Positions 22,694-34,764 of a stretch of 64,000 bases of DNA are shown here, one piece after another (the first letter of the stretch is position 1; each line of letters opens with the position of its first letter). The stretch lies in contig OV277872.1 in NCBI GenBank assembly GCA_922989275.2, positions 31,971,619-32,035,618 of the forward strand, read 5' to 3'. Source of the DNA: Gari tellinella (lineage: Eukaryota; Mollusca; Bivalvia; Cardiida; Psammobiidae). A program made the translations under genes and the position numbers. The notes beneath the pieces are model-generated. The model searched no databases and was not told where the DNA came from. It worked only from the letters and a program-made list of their open reading frames with translations.

Positions 22694-22870
22694 GCTAAAC
22701 GATACCCAGAAACTCACATAAATCGATTGTTCGGTTTTCAGAAGTTTTACTGTACATGTAAGACATTGCACTTCGTGATATACTGCATAACAATGTATAT
22801 TGTGGATACTTTAAAGGCATTTAAAGGTTCTTTTTGTCTGTACAACATCATTGTACTTAATGTACTCATA

Positions 22871-23119
22871 TACAGTGGAGAATCTGTTATTCTTTCCCAA
22901 TAGACGCGTTTACGCTAAAACTATTATTTGCAGTGCAAACAGTTTGGAGCCAGATCGGACGCCGGGTAACCCGGCGTCTGATCAGGCTCCAAACTGTTTT
23001 CCACCAAGATAAACATGAAATATCAGAATAGTCCAAAGGTTGTTCTTTTCTACGTTTAGCGCTTTGCGTTTGCGTACGTTTGCGTTTAAACGGGAAAGAA
23101 TAACAGATTCTCCAATGTA
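22871..23119. mobile_element. Family-A MITE, full length
   Basis: Both ends present (right end has CCAATGTA); hairpin intact apart from a one-base change. Confidence 0.9.
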
Positions 23120-23311
23120 TGTACAGACAGAAATAAAAGGATTTAAACACACGTACAATGCGTAAATGATAATGCTGTCTCTCGAGTCACAATAGTTAAC
23201 ATGGCTACAGTGTAATCAGATGGTGTTTTATTCAATCTATATAATAAAAGAGTTGAAACAGTGGGTTTAGAGGGACCGACAGTGTTATTAGTGTAAACAT
23301 TGTACATATAT

Positions 23312-23551
23312 CAGGGCTGCCATAAGTTGGCATGAAAAATCCTAAGATTTCCAAATGTGCATTTTTCAAGTGCGATTTTACGAATCGTACCTTTACCCCA
23401 TAGCCTTGACATGCGACTACTTTCAGCAGGCTGTAAGTAAAGCAGAATGCGCCTTAGGGCGCATTCTGCTTTATTTTCAGCCTGCTTTAAGCTACCATGA
23501 ACTGGGAAAAATCCGGATATTTAGGAAAAATCCGGAGAAATGGCAGCCCTG
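23312..23551. mobile_element. Family-H MITE (240 bp) flanked by 52-bp direct repeats
   Basis: Ends CAGGGCTGCCATAAGTTGG and GAAATGGCAGCCCTG, with a central class-2 hairpin. The 52 bp before it (23260-23311) recur after it (23552-23603) with one mismatch. Confidence 0.87.
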
Positions 23552-24309
23552 AGTGGGTTTAGAGGGACCGACAGTGTAATTAGTGTAAACATTGTACATA
23601 TATGAATATGGATATTTGAATAGAAAATGTCAAGGATATCTCATGGTACAGCTAAACCTGAGTTAACTGTCAACCCTAGTGACGAATATACTCGTGACGG
23701 AGTCGTCCTTTACAAAAACAGTGTACTTAAAACGGAAACACTCGTTTCATGCAAACAGAGTAGACCCAGATCATAGGGTTCCTTTAGGAGTCTTCTGATC
23801 AGGATCTGCAATGTTTGTCACTTTCGAAACAATCGAAATGCATTGTAAGAACCACGAATGAATTACAACTTTGTTGTACTTCATTCGTGTAAGAACTAAC
23901 AGCGATAGCGCAAAACGTGGACTAAACATAATTGTCAATTTAAAGTTTCAGGGATCAATGAATGTACCGATCACTGAATGAAGATGCATGGTGATCGTTA
24001 AAGAGAGGTGACCGCTTAATGTACGTCAAAAATATAAGAAATCTCATGTGTATTCTGCATTACTTTTGTCCTACATTAAACTTATCATGCCATCGACCAT
24101 AATATCTACAACTGTGCATAATGAGTGGTCATTTAATACAGGTATCACTGTTATAGGTGTAATTATCTGGATGCCATTCAGTCACCTGTCAAAACAAAAC
24201 CCTGCAAATTTATGCATAATCTTGAATGGACGCTATCATGTCGTCTGCAATGATTCAAATATTAATACGTAATTTATCTACATTTTCGTTCCAAAAATGA
24301 CTCATAAAA

Positions 24310-24545
24310 AAGTGGAGAAAACGTTATTCTTTCCCGTTAAAACGCAAACGAAACGCAATACACTAAAATGTAGAAAATAACAACTTTTGACAATTTTGAC
24401 TATTGATATTAAGCTGAGTGAAAAACAGTTTGGAGCCTGATCCGGGTAACCCGGCGTCTGATCTGGCTCCAAACTGTTTGCACTGCAAATAGTAGTTTTA
24501 GCGTAAACGCGTTTATTGGGAAAGAATAACGTTTTCTCCTCTGTA
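24310..24545. mobile_element. Family-A MITE, diverged, partial hairpin apex
   Basis: AGTGGAGAAAACGTTATTC start and CGTTTTCTCCTCTGTA end. One arm has lost the GACGCCG segment, so the hairpin is asymmetric. Confidence 0.8.
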
Positions 24546-24721
24546 TCACGCCGTTTGGTTTCAGATGAGACGACTGTAGTTACTCGGCGTCTCATCTGGA
24601 TCTATTAAGTGTTTGCAACCGTAATCACAAATTCACCTGTTGCGTCGACTTGCTTATTGAAAAGTTCAACGACTGTTTGTGTCAATAAAGATCCACTAAT
24701 ACATGCTCAAACAATTACATG

Positions 24722-25077
24722 TACAGTAAAACCCCTCTAAACCGGAATTCTCTCTAAACCGGACAAAAACTTTGGTCCCGTTTCCCACCCATTTTACGCC
24801 TTTGATTTATTTCTTCTTGGAAGAAAATACATTCATGAACATATATCATCAGAAATATGTTCTAAATTCTAGCAGATGATAGCTTAACGCAGGTTGAAAG
24901 TAAAGCAGAATGCGCCTTAAGGTGCATTCTGCTTTACTTTCAACCTGCTTTAAGTGGTAAGCTACCTTCAATACTAGAAACAAGCTATGGGTTAAAACCC
25001 CTCTAAACCGGAAACCCCTCTAAACCGGATGTTTTGGTTGTCCCCACACATGTCCGGTTTAGAGGGGTTTCACTGTA
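24722..25077. mobile_element. Family-K element (pogo-like CAGTAAAACCCCTCTAAACC ends) with inserted family D
   Basis: TA-flanked termini TACAGTAAAACCCCTCTAA and inverse TTAGAGGGGTTTCACTGTA; the motif TAAACCGGA is repeated several times. A family-D element with class-2 hairpin fills ~24786-24987. Confidence 0.8.
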
Positions 25078-25084
25078 TTTCCAT

Positions 25085-25270
25085 TTCAAACATTTTAGAG
25101 CCAGGTCAGACGCCGTGTAACCCGACGTCTGACCAGGCTCCACACTGTTTGCCACCTAGATTATAATGCATCTTAGAAATGTCTAAAATTTACGTTTTAT
25201 ACATGTTATAGCACTGTGTTTACGTATTGTTTCCATTTAAACGGGAACGAGTATGTCTTCTCCACTGTAC
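25085..25270. mobile_element. Family-A MITE, old and left-truncated
   Basis: Diverged class-1 hairpin (GGTCAGACGCCGTGTAACC) followed by an arm ending TCTTCTCCACTGTA. The left arm is absent, replaced by the family-K element end. Confidence 0.65.
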
Positions 25271-25331
25271 AGTAAACATCTTCATTACGACCACTAAAAG
25301 AAGGCTAATTGTATAAAATACAGGTGGCAGC

Positions 25332-25583
25332 TTAACCTTTTACCGGATAGCCTGTTTCTAGTATTGAAGATAGGTGACCACTTAAAGCAGGTTGAAAGTA
25401 AAGCAGAATGCGCCTTAAGGCGCATTCTGCTTAACTTTCAACCTGCTTTAAGCATCCATGTGCTAGAATATAGAAACTATTCCAAATACTATATATTCAT
25501 GACTGATTAAATTGGAACTATATTCTTCAGCGGAGGAACAAATCATATACGCTAAAAGGGGCTTCTATGGAGGAAAGGGTTAA
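25332..25583. mobile_element. Family-D MITE (252 bp) inserted at TTAA of a family-F element
   Basis: Family-F sequence (starts TACAGTAAACATCTTCATTA at 25267) reads ...GGCAGCTTAA, then D, then TTAAAGTAGGTCACAGTC, i.e. F's own hairpin start. This nesting directly demonstrates TTAA targeting. Confidence 0.87.
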
Positions 25584-25684
25584 AGTAGGTCACAGTCTGA
25601 GGAAGGTTCACCAATGGTGTACCGAAACTGTAATGCAAGGTAAAAAATAATGGATATGCGATTGGAACCTACATGTATATTTAT

Positions 25685-26262
25685 ATAATTGAACTTAAAG
25701 CAAGGTTACAGTAAAACAGAAAGCTCCTAATGGAGCTTTCTGTTTTACTGTCACCTTGCTTTAAGCAGATACCTGTCTTAAACACATAATAACTGACAGG
25801 ACGCAATGGTCGTAATAGAGAGATTTTACTGTATAATTGAACTTAAAGCAAGGTTACAGTAAAACAGAAAGCTCCTAATGGAGCTTTCTGTTTTACTGTC
25901 ACCTTGCTTTAAGCAGATACCTGTCTTAAACACATAATGACTGACAGGACGCAATGGTCGTAATAGAGAGATTTTACTGTATAATTGAACTTAAAGCAAG
26001 GTTACAGTAAAAAAGAAAGCTCCTAATGGAGCTTTCTGTTTTACTGTCACCTTTCTTTAAGCAGTTACCTGTCTTAAACACATAATAACTGACAGGACGC
26101 AATGGTCGTAATAGAGAGATTTTACTGTATAATTGAACTTCAAGCAAGGTTACAGTAAAAAAGAAACTCCTAATGGAGCTTTCTGTTTTACTGTCACCTT
26201 GCTTTAAGCAGTTACTTGTCACTGACAGGACGCAATGGTCGTATAGAGAGATTTAACTGTAC
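25685..26262. repeat. Four tandem 148-bp copies of a family-F hairpin unit
   Basis: Units start at 25685, 25833, 25981 and 26129. Each contains the palindrome AAAGCAAGGTTACAGTAAAA / GGAGCTTTCTGTTTTACTGT and the F right end (GTAATAGAGAGATTTTACTG). Units are nearly identical; the last has a 16-bp deletion. Confidence 0.88.
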
Positions 26263-26560
26263 ATGTATTCGGTCAATGGTCGAGGTACCTCTAGAAACAC
26301 TGACCAGTGCATGACCTCCTGATAACGATATTGGCACCAAGCACGTTTTAATTGACATGCGCAAACATTGATGACCCTGACCATTTGACGTCGATTAGGA
26401 TACCAAATTATGCTAAATTGGGAAAGACGGTAATAAACGCGTTTGGGCTGAAACATATTTCCTCATTGTAATCAGATGAGACGCCGGGCGTCTGATCAGC
26501 AAAAAATTGTTTAACGTTCACTTCTACAAATGACATTTTAGTCTAAATGTCAACGCATTA

Positions 26561-26788
26561 ATCCTTTCACTCTCAATGACGCCATATAGCGCACTGGCAA
26601 ACAGTTGGGGCCGGATCAGACGCCGCGTAATGTCAAACTGTTTGACACTCCTTTTGAAATTTTGTCAGTTCTAACTTTGAAACGATATTGCAGGCAACAA
26701 TTATATAGTGAAGCAGACGACACTATGGCGGTGAAGTGATGGTGCTGAGTTGGGTTTAACGGCACTGTGACACAAAATGGCGATGAAG
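26561..26788. mobile_element. Family-B MITE with half hairpin
   Basis: Start TTAATCCTTTCACTCTCAAT; one arm CAAACAGTTGGGGCCGGATC-AGACGCCGCG, then directly TGTCAAACTGTTTGACACTC. Right part includes AAGCAGACGACACTATGGCG. Confidence 0.75.
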
Positions 26789-27274
26789 GGGTAAACACGT
26801 CTCGATAAATTTGATCACGAAAGGGTTAAAACGACAATTTGGAAACGGTCGTACCTATCTCCCAACGGGTTTCTTGTCACAGTTTACTTTTGTTCTGCAG
26901 TAGCGCATTGACTCCCAGTGACGAGTGTACGCGTCCTTCACAGACGGTGTACGTATAAAGAGTACACTTGTTAAAGATGTTTGCAAATACATGCAGTGTT
27001 AGGAGAGCTTTTCTATTTGTTAAAACGTCGTTTTATTTGGGCTTTATATTGCCTCTACCTATTGAATATTCATTTATAAATAACAAATCTTGAATTCTCT
27101 TATAGTTATACATTATTTTCAGATTGATCTTCAACGTTCTTTAAGTAAACAGAGTAGTCCCTGTGGAGAGCTCCTACAGGAACTGTCTTTTCTGGGTCCA
27201 CTCTGTTTGCAAAGGTTTGAAAAATACTTTGTGATTTTGTTCCCATCTCACATAATTTGTGCTGTACATGCATA

Positions 27275-27524
27275 TACAGTGGAGAATCTGTTATTCTTTC
27301 CCGTTTAAACGCAAACGTACGCAAACGCAAAGCGCTAAAACGTAGAAAAGAACAACTTTTGGATAATTCTGATAGTTCATGTTTATCTTGGTGGCAAACA
27401 GTTTGGAGCCTGATCAGACGCCGGGTTACCCGGCGTCTGATCTGGCTCCAAACTGTTTGTAAAAGAAAAAATAGTTTTAGCGTAAACGCGTTTATCGGGA
27501 AAGAATAACAGATTCTCCACTGTA
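27275..27524. mobile_element. Family-A MITE, full length (250 bp)
   Basis: Intact ends and hairpin; opposite orientation to the 4145 copy. Confidence 0.92.
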
Positions 27525-27978
27525 TGTTAATGTTGTTTGTTGACCATATTGAAAATTAGTTTGTTTGTTTGATACCATGAAAGGCATTATCGGCCTACTT
27601 TCGGTTTCTGTACAATAGAAAACACTTATAGATTCAGCATTTATTCTCGACTGTTTATTGTTGTTTCTATACATTATACATGTAAATGACAGTTATGTTA
27701 TTCATTAACTGTTGGCAAGCCGTAATATCGTCTGCATTGAAATTGTTGTCTGCTAAGTTTAGCAAGTTAAGTTTTATATCATCATCAACCTATATATGCG
27801 CTATAGGAAAGCAGGTTACGGGTAAATCAAAACAGAAATTTCATATTAACTTTAATCCTGCTATAAGCTGCAACCATTCTTTTCTGCACGATTGTTTATT
27901 GTGTATAATCCTTGCAAAGCCGAATGAGTCAAGCTAGAGTTAAAAACTATATAAACATTGTGGAACTCTTTCAGTCAG

Positions 27979-28228
27979 TACAGTGGAGAATCTGTTATTC
28001 TTTCCCGTTTAAACGCAAACGTACGCAAACGCAAAGCACTAAAACGTAGAAAAGAACAACTTTTGGACAATTCTGATAATTCTTGTTTATCTTGGTGGCA
28101 AACAGTTTGGAGCCTGATCAGACGCCGGGTTACCCGGCGTCTGTTCTGGCTCCAAACTGTTTGCACTGCAAATAATAGTTTTAGCGTAAACGCGTTTATT
28201 GGGAAAGAATAACAGATTCTCCACTGTA
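27979..28228. mobile_element. Family-A MITE, full length (250 bp)
   Basis: Near-identical to the 35550 and 50367 copies once orientation is matched; intact ends and hairpin. Confidence 0.93.
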
Positions 28229-28709
28229 TCATCAGAACCCACATTGTTTTACTGCCACCTTGCTGTCTTTTATACAATCAACTAGCCCTAATTGGTCGTA
28301 ATAAATAGGTTGTACTGTATTCCTACATATGACATTTGAAATTTAAATAGTAGACAATGTGTTCAGCATTGAAACAGACGATATAGTGGCGAGTACTGGC
28401 GACACAATATCAATTTAATGGAGAAAGGGCTGACGCGAAGACAGCCTAGAGCACGTTGCGAGTGACACAGAAGGCATTTTGTGTTTGGTTATATGTACTA
28501 GCTAAACTGTGCTGTATATATCCCAACAAACTTGTAAATGTCAAATATTTTGTTATGCATTATAGGTTTAATATATTTAATCCACCACTGTTATGCATAA
28601 AAATACAGTGTATGTTCAACGGGTGCATAAATATTGTCCTACACGGACTAAGGAGCACTATAAATATTCCTGCCTACTTGTACAATATACATATTGATGG
28701 AGAGAAAAC

Positions 28710-28928
28710 TTAACCCTTTCATCCCATGGTATAGGCAACTATAGCCGTCTTAGCAAACAGTTTGGATCCGGATCAGACGCCGCGTCACGCGGCGTCTGGT
28801 CTGGATCAAAACTGTTTGAAACTTGTATTGATATTTTCAAAGTTAAAATGTCTTAGAACCTATATCTAAATTTGAGAAATAAAAGCAGACGACACTTTTA
28901 GAGCAGACGAAATCCTAGCACTAGTTAA
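28710..28928. mobile_element. Family-B MITE (219 bp), class-1 hairpin intact
   Basis: Type copy: TTAACCCTTTCATCCCATGG start, hairpin CAAACAGTTTGGATCCGGAT with GACGCCGCGTCACGCGGCGT apex, then AGCAGACGACACT, TTAA at the end. Confidence 0.83.
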
Positions 28929-29059
28929 GGATAGCCTATATACGGAATTAAGAGTATTGATAAAGCAATATACTTACCACATAGTTAAACTCCACCAGTG
29001 TATACAAACAGACTTAAGTCGTTTGTCCCCAACAGTTGACAATACCAGCTTTATCATTC

Positions 29060-29115
29060 GGAACAGTTCGGCCATTTCCGACAAGCGTTAAGCTTGTCGG
29101 AAATGACCGAATTGT
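29060..29115. repeat. Short hairpin around CGTTAAGCTTGTCGG
   Basis: GAACAGTTCGGCCATTTCCG pairs with GGAAATGACCGAATTGTTCC. Nearby 29117-29150 repeats part of it. Confidence 0.6.
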
Positions 29116-29341
29116 TCCGGATGCGATATTTAAACATGTCGGAAATTGCCGATGTGTACCGAGTTGATTTATTACCCAAGTTTTATCTCATGTCTACAAC
29201 AACCATTCTCGCCCTCTCAATGTCAAATGAAAGATAACGATCCGAGTTGAAAGACTGGCACTTCTAGCTCTTGAATGTGTCTTTACAACGACTGGAGTTG
29301 TCCGCTAGTCTTTATCTACAGTCTATACACATACAGTTGGA

Positions 29342-29363
29342 GGGGGGGGGGGGGGGGGGGGGG
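29342..29363. repeat. (G)22 homopolymer
   Basis: Twenty-two consecutive G on the plus strand. It occurs at the edge of a TTGGAG sequence next to ACGTTATTC. G-quadruplex potential; also a place where assembly length is unreliable. Shorter G runs: 12908-12919 and 37569-37581. Confidence 0.9.
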
Positions 29364-29442
29364 ACGTTATTCTTTGCAAAAAAAATCCATTGGCTTTATA
29401 GAAATTTCAAGTTTCTAATCCATTTTGATATATGGTCATACA

Positions 29443-29743
29443 CCACTCCCTCCCTACAACATCAAGTGGGGAAACTAAACTTGTGTGTGTTGTTCGGAGG
29501 CATTGTTATAGGGAGCGTTACGCGGCGACTGATCTGGATTCAAGCTGTTTGTCACTCGTCAGTGTATTTTTCTTTCATATTAACAAATATGTGACTTTGA
29601 GAAAAACAGCAGACAACAATTTAAGCAGACGAAATTGCAGTAGTGAACGTGTTGGACATAATTGTCTTGTTTAGGGAACAGCGGGAAGCGTTGTTGTAAG
29701 GAGAGAATCGTTGTTCAGAGGACCGATATTGGGAGGGAGCGCT
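29443..29743. mobile_element. Family-E MITE with half hairpin
   Basis: CACTCCCTCCCTACAACATC start. The first hairpin arm is lost: GGGAGCG joins TTACGCGGCGACTGATCTGG-ATTC. Ends TTGGGAGGGAGCGCTGTG. Confidence 0.7.
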
Positions 29744-29926
29744 GTGCACAAACGCTTTAAATGAGAAAAAATAACGTCTTCTCCCCATGTATGTTTTGTA
29801 GATAAAATATACAAACTGTTGACGTTGTCATATCATTATTTACAATCTATTTGATTGGACTGATTATAATAGCTGTCTTTAGTTTATAGATATTATACCG
29901 AGATATATATCTGCCATAATTGTATC

Positions 29927-30176
29927 TTAACCCTTTCCCCCCATAGAAGCGACTTTTAGCGTATCTACATGTAATTTATTCCTCCGCTGAAGAAAATAGT
30001 TCCAGTTTATACCCTCATGAACAATTTCCATGATAAATATTTTATATAGCCTAGCAGATGATAGTTTAAAGCAGGCTCAAAGTTAAGCAGACTGTGCCTT
30101 AAGGCACATTCTGCTTTACTTTCAACCTGCTTGAAGTATTTACCTATATTTAATGTTATTAACGGGTTATTGGGTA
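29927..30176. mobile_element. Family-D MITE
   Basis: TTAACCCTTTCCCCCCATAG start and class-2 hairpin at ~30068-30133 with an AAGTTAAGCAGACTG variant arm. Right end GGGTTATTGGGTAAC lacks TTAA. Confidence 0.78.
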
Positions 30177-30521
30177 ACACAAACGCTTTAAATGAGAAAA
30201 ATAACGTCTTCTCCCCATGGATATTTTGTAGATAAAACATACAAACTGTTAACGTTGTCATATCATCTATATGTACACTCTATTTGATTGGGCTGGTTAT
30301 AAAGATGTTTTAGCTTATAGATATTACATTGTATACCGAGATATATATCTGCCATCATTGTATCGTAATCACTATTTATACACGCCACCGTTGATAGCCT
30401 ATATATATATTATACAAAGCAATATTTGTATATATAGATCTAGACATTGCATTGAATGTTTGTGTTGTTTTTGTCTTCGTAAATGTCAAAAGGTACATCT
30501 CGTCCCATTGTGAAACAATCG

Positions 30522-30758
30522 CTTAACTCTTTCAACACCATGGATCTGTTTAAACTAAACTCATTAGATTTGCAAACAGTGTAGACCCAGATCAGAGGGC
30601 TCCAATACATCTGGATCGACACTGTTTGCTAATTTAGACCAGTGTTTAAAAAACTACCCGGAATTCCAAGTAGACTAGTTAATGTTTTGGTAACTTAAAT
30701 AAGCCACAAGGGAACCTAATAATCTACAATACTTACTTAGTGTTGAAAGAGTTAAATT
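30522..30758. mobile_element. TTAA-type MITE with decayed class-1 hairpin
   Basis: TTAACTCTTTCAACACCATG start, GTTGAAAGAGTTAA end. The hairpin CAAACAGTGTAGACCCAGAT pairs with ATCTGGATCGACACTGTTTG, but its apex is mostly gone. Confidence 0.75.
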
Positions 30759-30812
30759 AACTTACATGCACATTTATGTCCACTCTGAGTAAAAAGGGCG
30801 TTAGGGCATAAT

Positions 30813-31062
30813 TACAGTGGAGAATGTGTTATTCTTTCCCAATAAACGCGTTTACGTTAAAACTATTATTTGCAGTGCAAATAGTTTGGAGCCAGACCAG
30901 ACGCCGGGTAACCCGGCGTCTGATCAGGCTCCAAACTGTTTGCCACCAAGATAAACAAGAATTATCAGAATTGTCCAAAAGTTGTTCTTTTCTACGTTTT
31001 AGTGCTTTACGATTGCGTACGTTTGCGTTTAAACGGGAAAGAATAACAGATTCTCCACAGTA
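30813..31062. mobile_element. Family-A MITE, full length (250 bp)
   Basis: Both ends present (right end CCACAGTA), intact hairpin. Confidence 0.92.
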
Positions 31063-31304
31063 ATTTGACATGAGTGACTATTTTATTCAGGACAAAAGTA
31101 AAACAAAAAGTTAGTAAGACGTTTTCTTAACTGTTTTGGTCATGAAATAGCATTCTATATCTCATGGACTCGTGTCTGAAATTTATCGTGAAACATGTAT
31201 TAGATATTTTTTTAACTATAATTGAGAAAATCAAATGGCGTTGTGTTTAAACGAAGACAATAACGTCAGTATCACTGCAAAATTTTAGTAATCATGCAGT
31301 GTCA

Positions 31305-31435
31305 CACGATCCAAAACTGTTTGATACAATTATCTGGCGTCTGATCTGGCTCCAAACTTTTTGCAATGAAAATACAATGTAATAGATTTAACGTAAACGC
31401 GTTTATTGGTAAAGCATAATGTCTTATATACTGTA
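31305..31435. mobile_element. Family-A MITE, right half only
   Basis: Begins inside the hairpin (GGCGTCTGATCTGGCTCC) and runs to a decayed end (TATACTGTA). The left arm and half of the hairpin are gone. Confidence 0.65.
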
Positions 31436-31481
31436 GGGAAACATTTAGAGGAGCGTGAGATGTTTCTTAGATAGTGTGTCT

Positions 31482-31731
31482 TACAGTGGAGAATCTGTTA
31501 TTCTTTCCCGATAAACGCGTTTACGCTAAAACTATTTTTTCTTTTACAACCAGTTTGGAGCCAGATCAGACGCCGGGTAACCCGGCGTCTGATCAGGCTC
31601 CAAACTGTTTGCCATCAAGATAAACAAGAATTATCAGAATTGTCCAAAAGTTGTTCTTTTCTACGTTTTAGTGCTTTGCGTTTGCGTACGTTTGCGTTTA
31701 AACGGGAAAGAATAACAGATTCTCCACTGTA
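31482..31731. mobile_element. Family-A MITE, full length (250 bp)
   Basis: Intact ends and hairpin; shares a TTTTTTCTTTTACAA variant with the 46107 copy, so the two form a subfamily. Confidence 0.92.
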
Positions 31732-31825
31732 ATGTGTAGTATACATGTAACATGGAAAGAGTGATTAAACTGGATTGGACACCACGAGAAAGTCATAGCA
31801 AAAACAAACAAACGCTCTTCATTGT

Positions 31826-33240
31826 TAGCTCGCCTTTTCGGAGAATAGGAGGGGTGGGGGAGGGCGAGCTTGTATTTGGAATGGATGTTCCTTGAGGGTT
31901 GAACATTAATGTTGCGTAGTTAAAATTTGAGGGGAAAAAAGATTGAAATTTAGTCCTGATTTTACCTGTTTTGGATTTAGTTCGGCTGATATCTCATGGT
32001 TAAAATGTTGGGGTAAGGGTTGAAATGCGCTAATACTACTTGGAATAGTTGCATTAGAAAGCGTAATATTTAGAATGGAGTTTCCCTGTGGTTTGAACAT
32101 TGATGTTGCTTTGTTTAATTTAAAAAGACATATATTGAAATTTAGTCGTAGTTTCACTTGTGTTTTTATAGGCTGATTTCTCATGGTTAAAGTTTTGAGG
32201 TAAGTGTTGAAATGCACTTATACTAAATGAAATATTTGCCCAAATGAAGCTTATATTTGAAATGGTGGGTTGAAACATTGATGTTGCGTAATTACAATTG
32301 AAAATAAACATTGACATTTAGTCATACATTTACCTGTTTTGGACAAGGGTTTTCGGCTAATATCTCATGGTTAAAGTTTGTGGTAAGTGTTGAAATGCAC
32401 TTATACTAAATGAAATATTTGCCCAATGAAGCTTATATTTGAAATGGAGATTCCCTATGGGATGAACATTGATGTTTGCGCAGATGAAGTTGAAAACGAA
32501 ATTGAGTTTTGTCATAGTTTTACCCGTTTTAGACTTAGGTATTTCGGCTAATTACTCATGGTTAAAGTTTTGGGGTAAGTGTTTAAATGCACTAATACAA
32601 CTTGGAATATTCGCATTAGTACGCTTATATTTAGAATGGAGGTTCCCTGTTTGTTGAGCATTGATGTTACTTAATTACAATTGAAATAAATATTGAAATT
32701 TAGGAATATGTTTTTACTGTTTTGGATTAGATTTTTCGGCTAATATCTCATAGCTATAGTTTGTGGAAAGTGTTGAAATGCACTAATACTAAATGAAATA
32801 GTTGCCCAATGAAGCTTATATTTGAAATGGAGGTTCCCTTTGGGTTGAACATTGATGTTATATTAGATAAAGTTGAAAAAGAAATTGAATTTTGTCATAG
32901 TTTTACCTGTTTTGGACTTAGAATTTTCAGCTAATCACTCATGGTTAAAGTTTTGGGGTAACTGTTTAAATGCACTAATGCTACTTGGAATATTTGCCCA
33001 AATGAAGCTTAAATTTGAAATGGAGGTTCACAATGGGATGCAAATTTATGTTTGCGCAGATAAAGTTGAAAAGGAATGCACTATAGTACTAGATGACACT
33101 TTTTATTCGCCCAAGGAAGCTGATATTTGGAATGGAGGTTTCCTGTGGGTTGAACATCAATGTACTGATACACTTCTCTATACCAATTTAAGAAATGTTT
33201 GCACTTTGCAATAGCCGAGTTTTGCTGTTCTCCGACAGCT
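31826..33240. repeat. ~190-bp satellite array, ~7 units
   Basis: Recurring landmarks CTCATGGTTAAAGTTTTGGGG, GTGTTGAAATGCACTAATAC and TTGAACATTGATGTT at 183-195-bp spacing. Ends near CGAGTTTTGCTGTTCTCCGA (33217-33236). The same satellite runs in reverse at 44869-45640. Short ORFs here are shadows of the repeat. Confidence 0.85.
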
Positions 33241-33510
33241 CTTGTATAATTTGCATTTAACAACCGTGTATTAGCGACACGTATACATTTATAAGACAGA
33301 ACACTCAGTCTTGTCCTGTGCAAGAAACAGTGCAGCCATCTGACCAGTGTCTGGACTGATATTGACCTTGAAATATATTGTTAAAACTAACACATGATAC
33401 CTAAAAATGGACCGTTCTTTAATTGGTAATAGGATTGTTTTCTATTTGAAGTTCCAGGGATCGACCACTTGAAGGGCTCTTTTAAGTTAAGCCACAAAAA
33501 CCAACAATAA

Positions 33511-34764
33511 AAACAAGAGGGCCATGGCCCTTAATTCGCTCACCTGAGGTCATTGTGCCTTAGCGTAATAGACAAGACAACATTTTAATATAGCTGTAAA
33601 TGGAATTATCTTCCAGACAAAAAACCCATGACAAATTGGAATAACTTAAAAAAATATTGTTGGCAGAGTTATGGCCCTTATCCATGACACTTCTTTTTTT
33701 CAAGCTACATGTATTTCCATATGATTATTTATTGCCATTCTGCTTTACTTTCAACCTGCTTTAAGTTATCATCTACTAAGATATAGATACCATTTCTTAT
33801 ATCTTACATTTTTATGACTGTATAAAGTGGAATTATTCTCTTTAGAGGAGGAATAAATTAAATGCGTAAAAAGGCATTTGTATGGGGTAATGGGTTAACA
33901 TCAGTAGAACTGGAGTTATCTCAAAGACAAGAAAATATGACACTGGGAAATAACTCAAAAATGACATTGACCTTTGCAGAACATGACCTAAGTTATAAAG
34001 TTTCTAACTTTAACAAAGTTATGGCTAAGATTAAAGTTGTGGACTGACAGACAAACACATTGACAAACAGACAAAAAAAAGCAGACAGACAAAAACAATA
34101 TGCCCCCAACTGCAGGGGCATAAAAAATGTAGCAGACAATACCATATGCTACTGTTATAGTGAACCTCAGCTGACCTGAGTTCAGTTATGTAACTCTGCC
34201 GGTAGGAAATGTGGCTAGGGTCTAACTCTTATAATGCTGAATTGCTGTCTGCTATACATATATTGAATGTGAATTATGACCTAGATATTCAACCGACCAG
34301 AACCATTTGAACAAAATAGGTAAAGGACATTTAGAAGTGTCACCATGCCAAATATCAAAGCTCTGGTCATATCAGTGTCAGAGAAGAAGACATTTGAAAT
34401 TTTCACTATATAACTCTATGTAAAACTGTGACCCCCGGGGCGGGGCCAATTTTGACCCCAGGGGCATAATTGTAACAAACTTGATAGAGGACCTGTAGGT
34501 GATGCTATGTACCAAATATCTAAGCTCTGGCCCTTGTAGTTTTTTACAAGAAGATTTTTTAAGATTTCCTTATTTTTTCACTTTGGTTGCCATGGCAACC
34601 AGAGTTCTGCATTGTTTTTAATTCTTTGAACAAAACTGAAAGAGCTTGACCCAAGGAACATTTCTGTAAAGTTTGGTTGAAATCTGTTCAGCGGTATAGG
34701 AGGAGATGATGGACACAGGGCCATCCCGATAGCTCACCTTGAGCCTTTGGCTCAGGTGAGCTAA
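33511..34764. repeat. Dispersed GCTCACCTGAG repeat with an inserted family-D remnant
   Basis: Starts AAACAAGAGGGCCATGGCCC, then CGCTCACCTGAG; ends CTTTGGCTCAGGTGAGCTAA. Non-coding; contains phrases shared with other copies such as TGGTTGCCATGGCAACCAGA. Other copies or fragments: 40080-40982, 57045-57430, 57716-58600, 59300-59668, 63093-63590. Confidence 0.8.

Noticed and set aside
31906..33214. Several 60-113-codon open frames with repeated phrases
   Set aside because: They follow the ~190-bp satellite period and lose frame between units; no conserved protein is visible.
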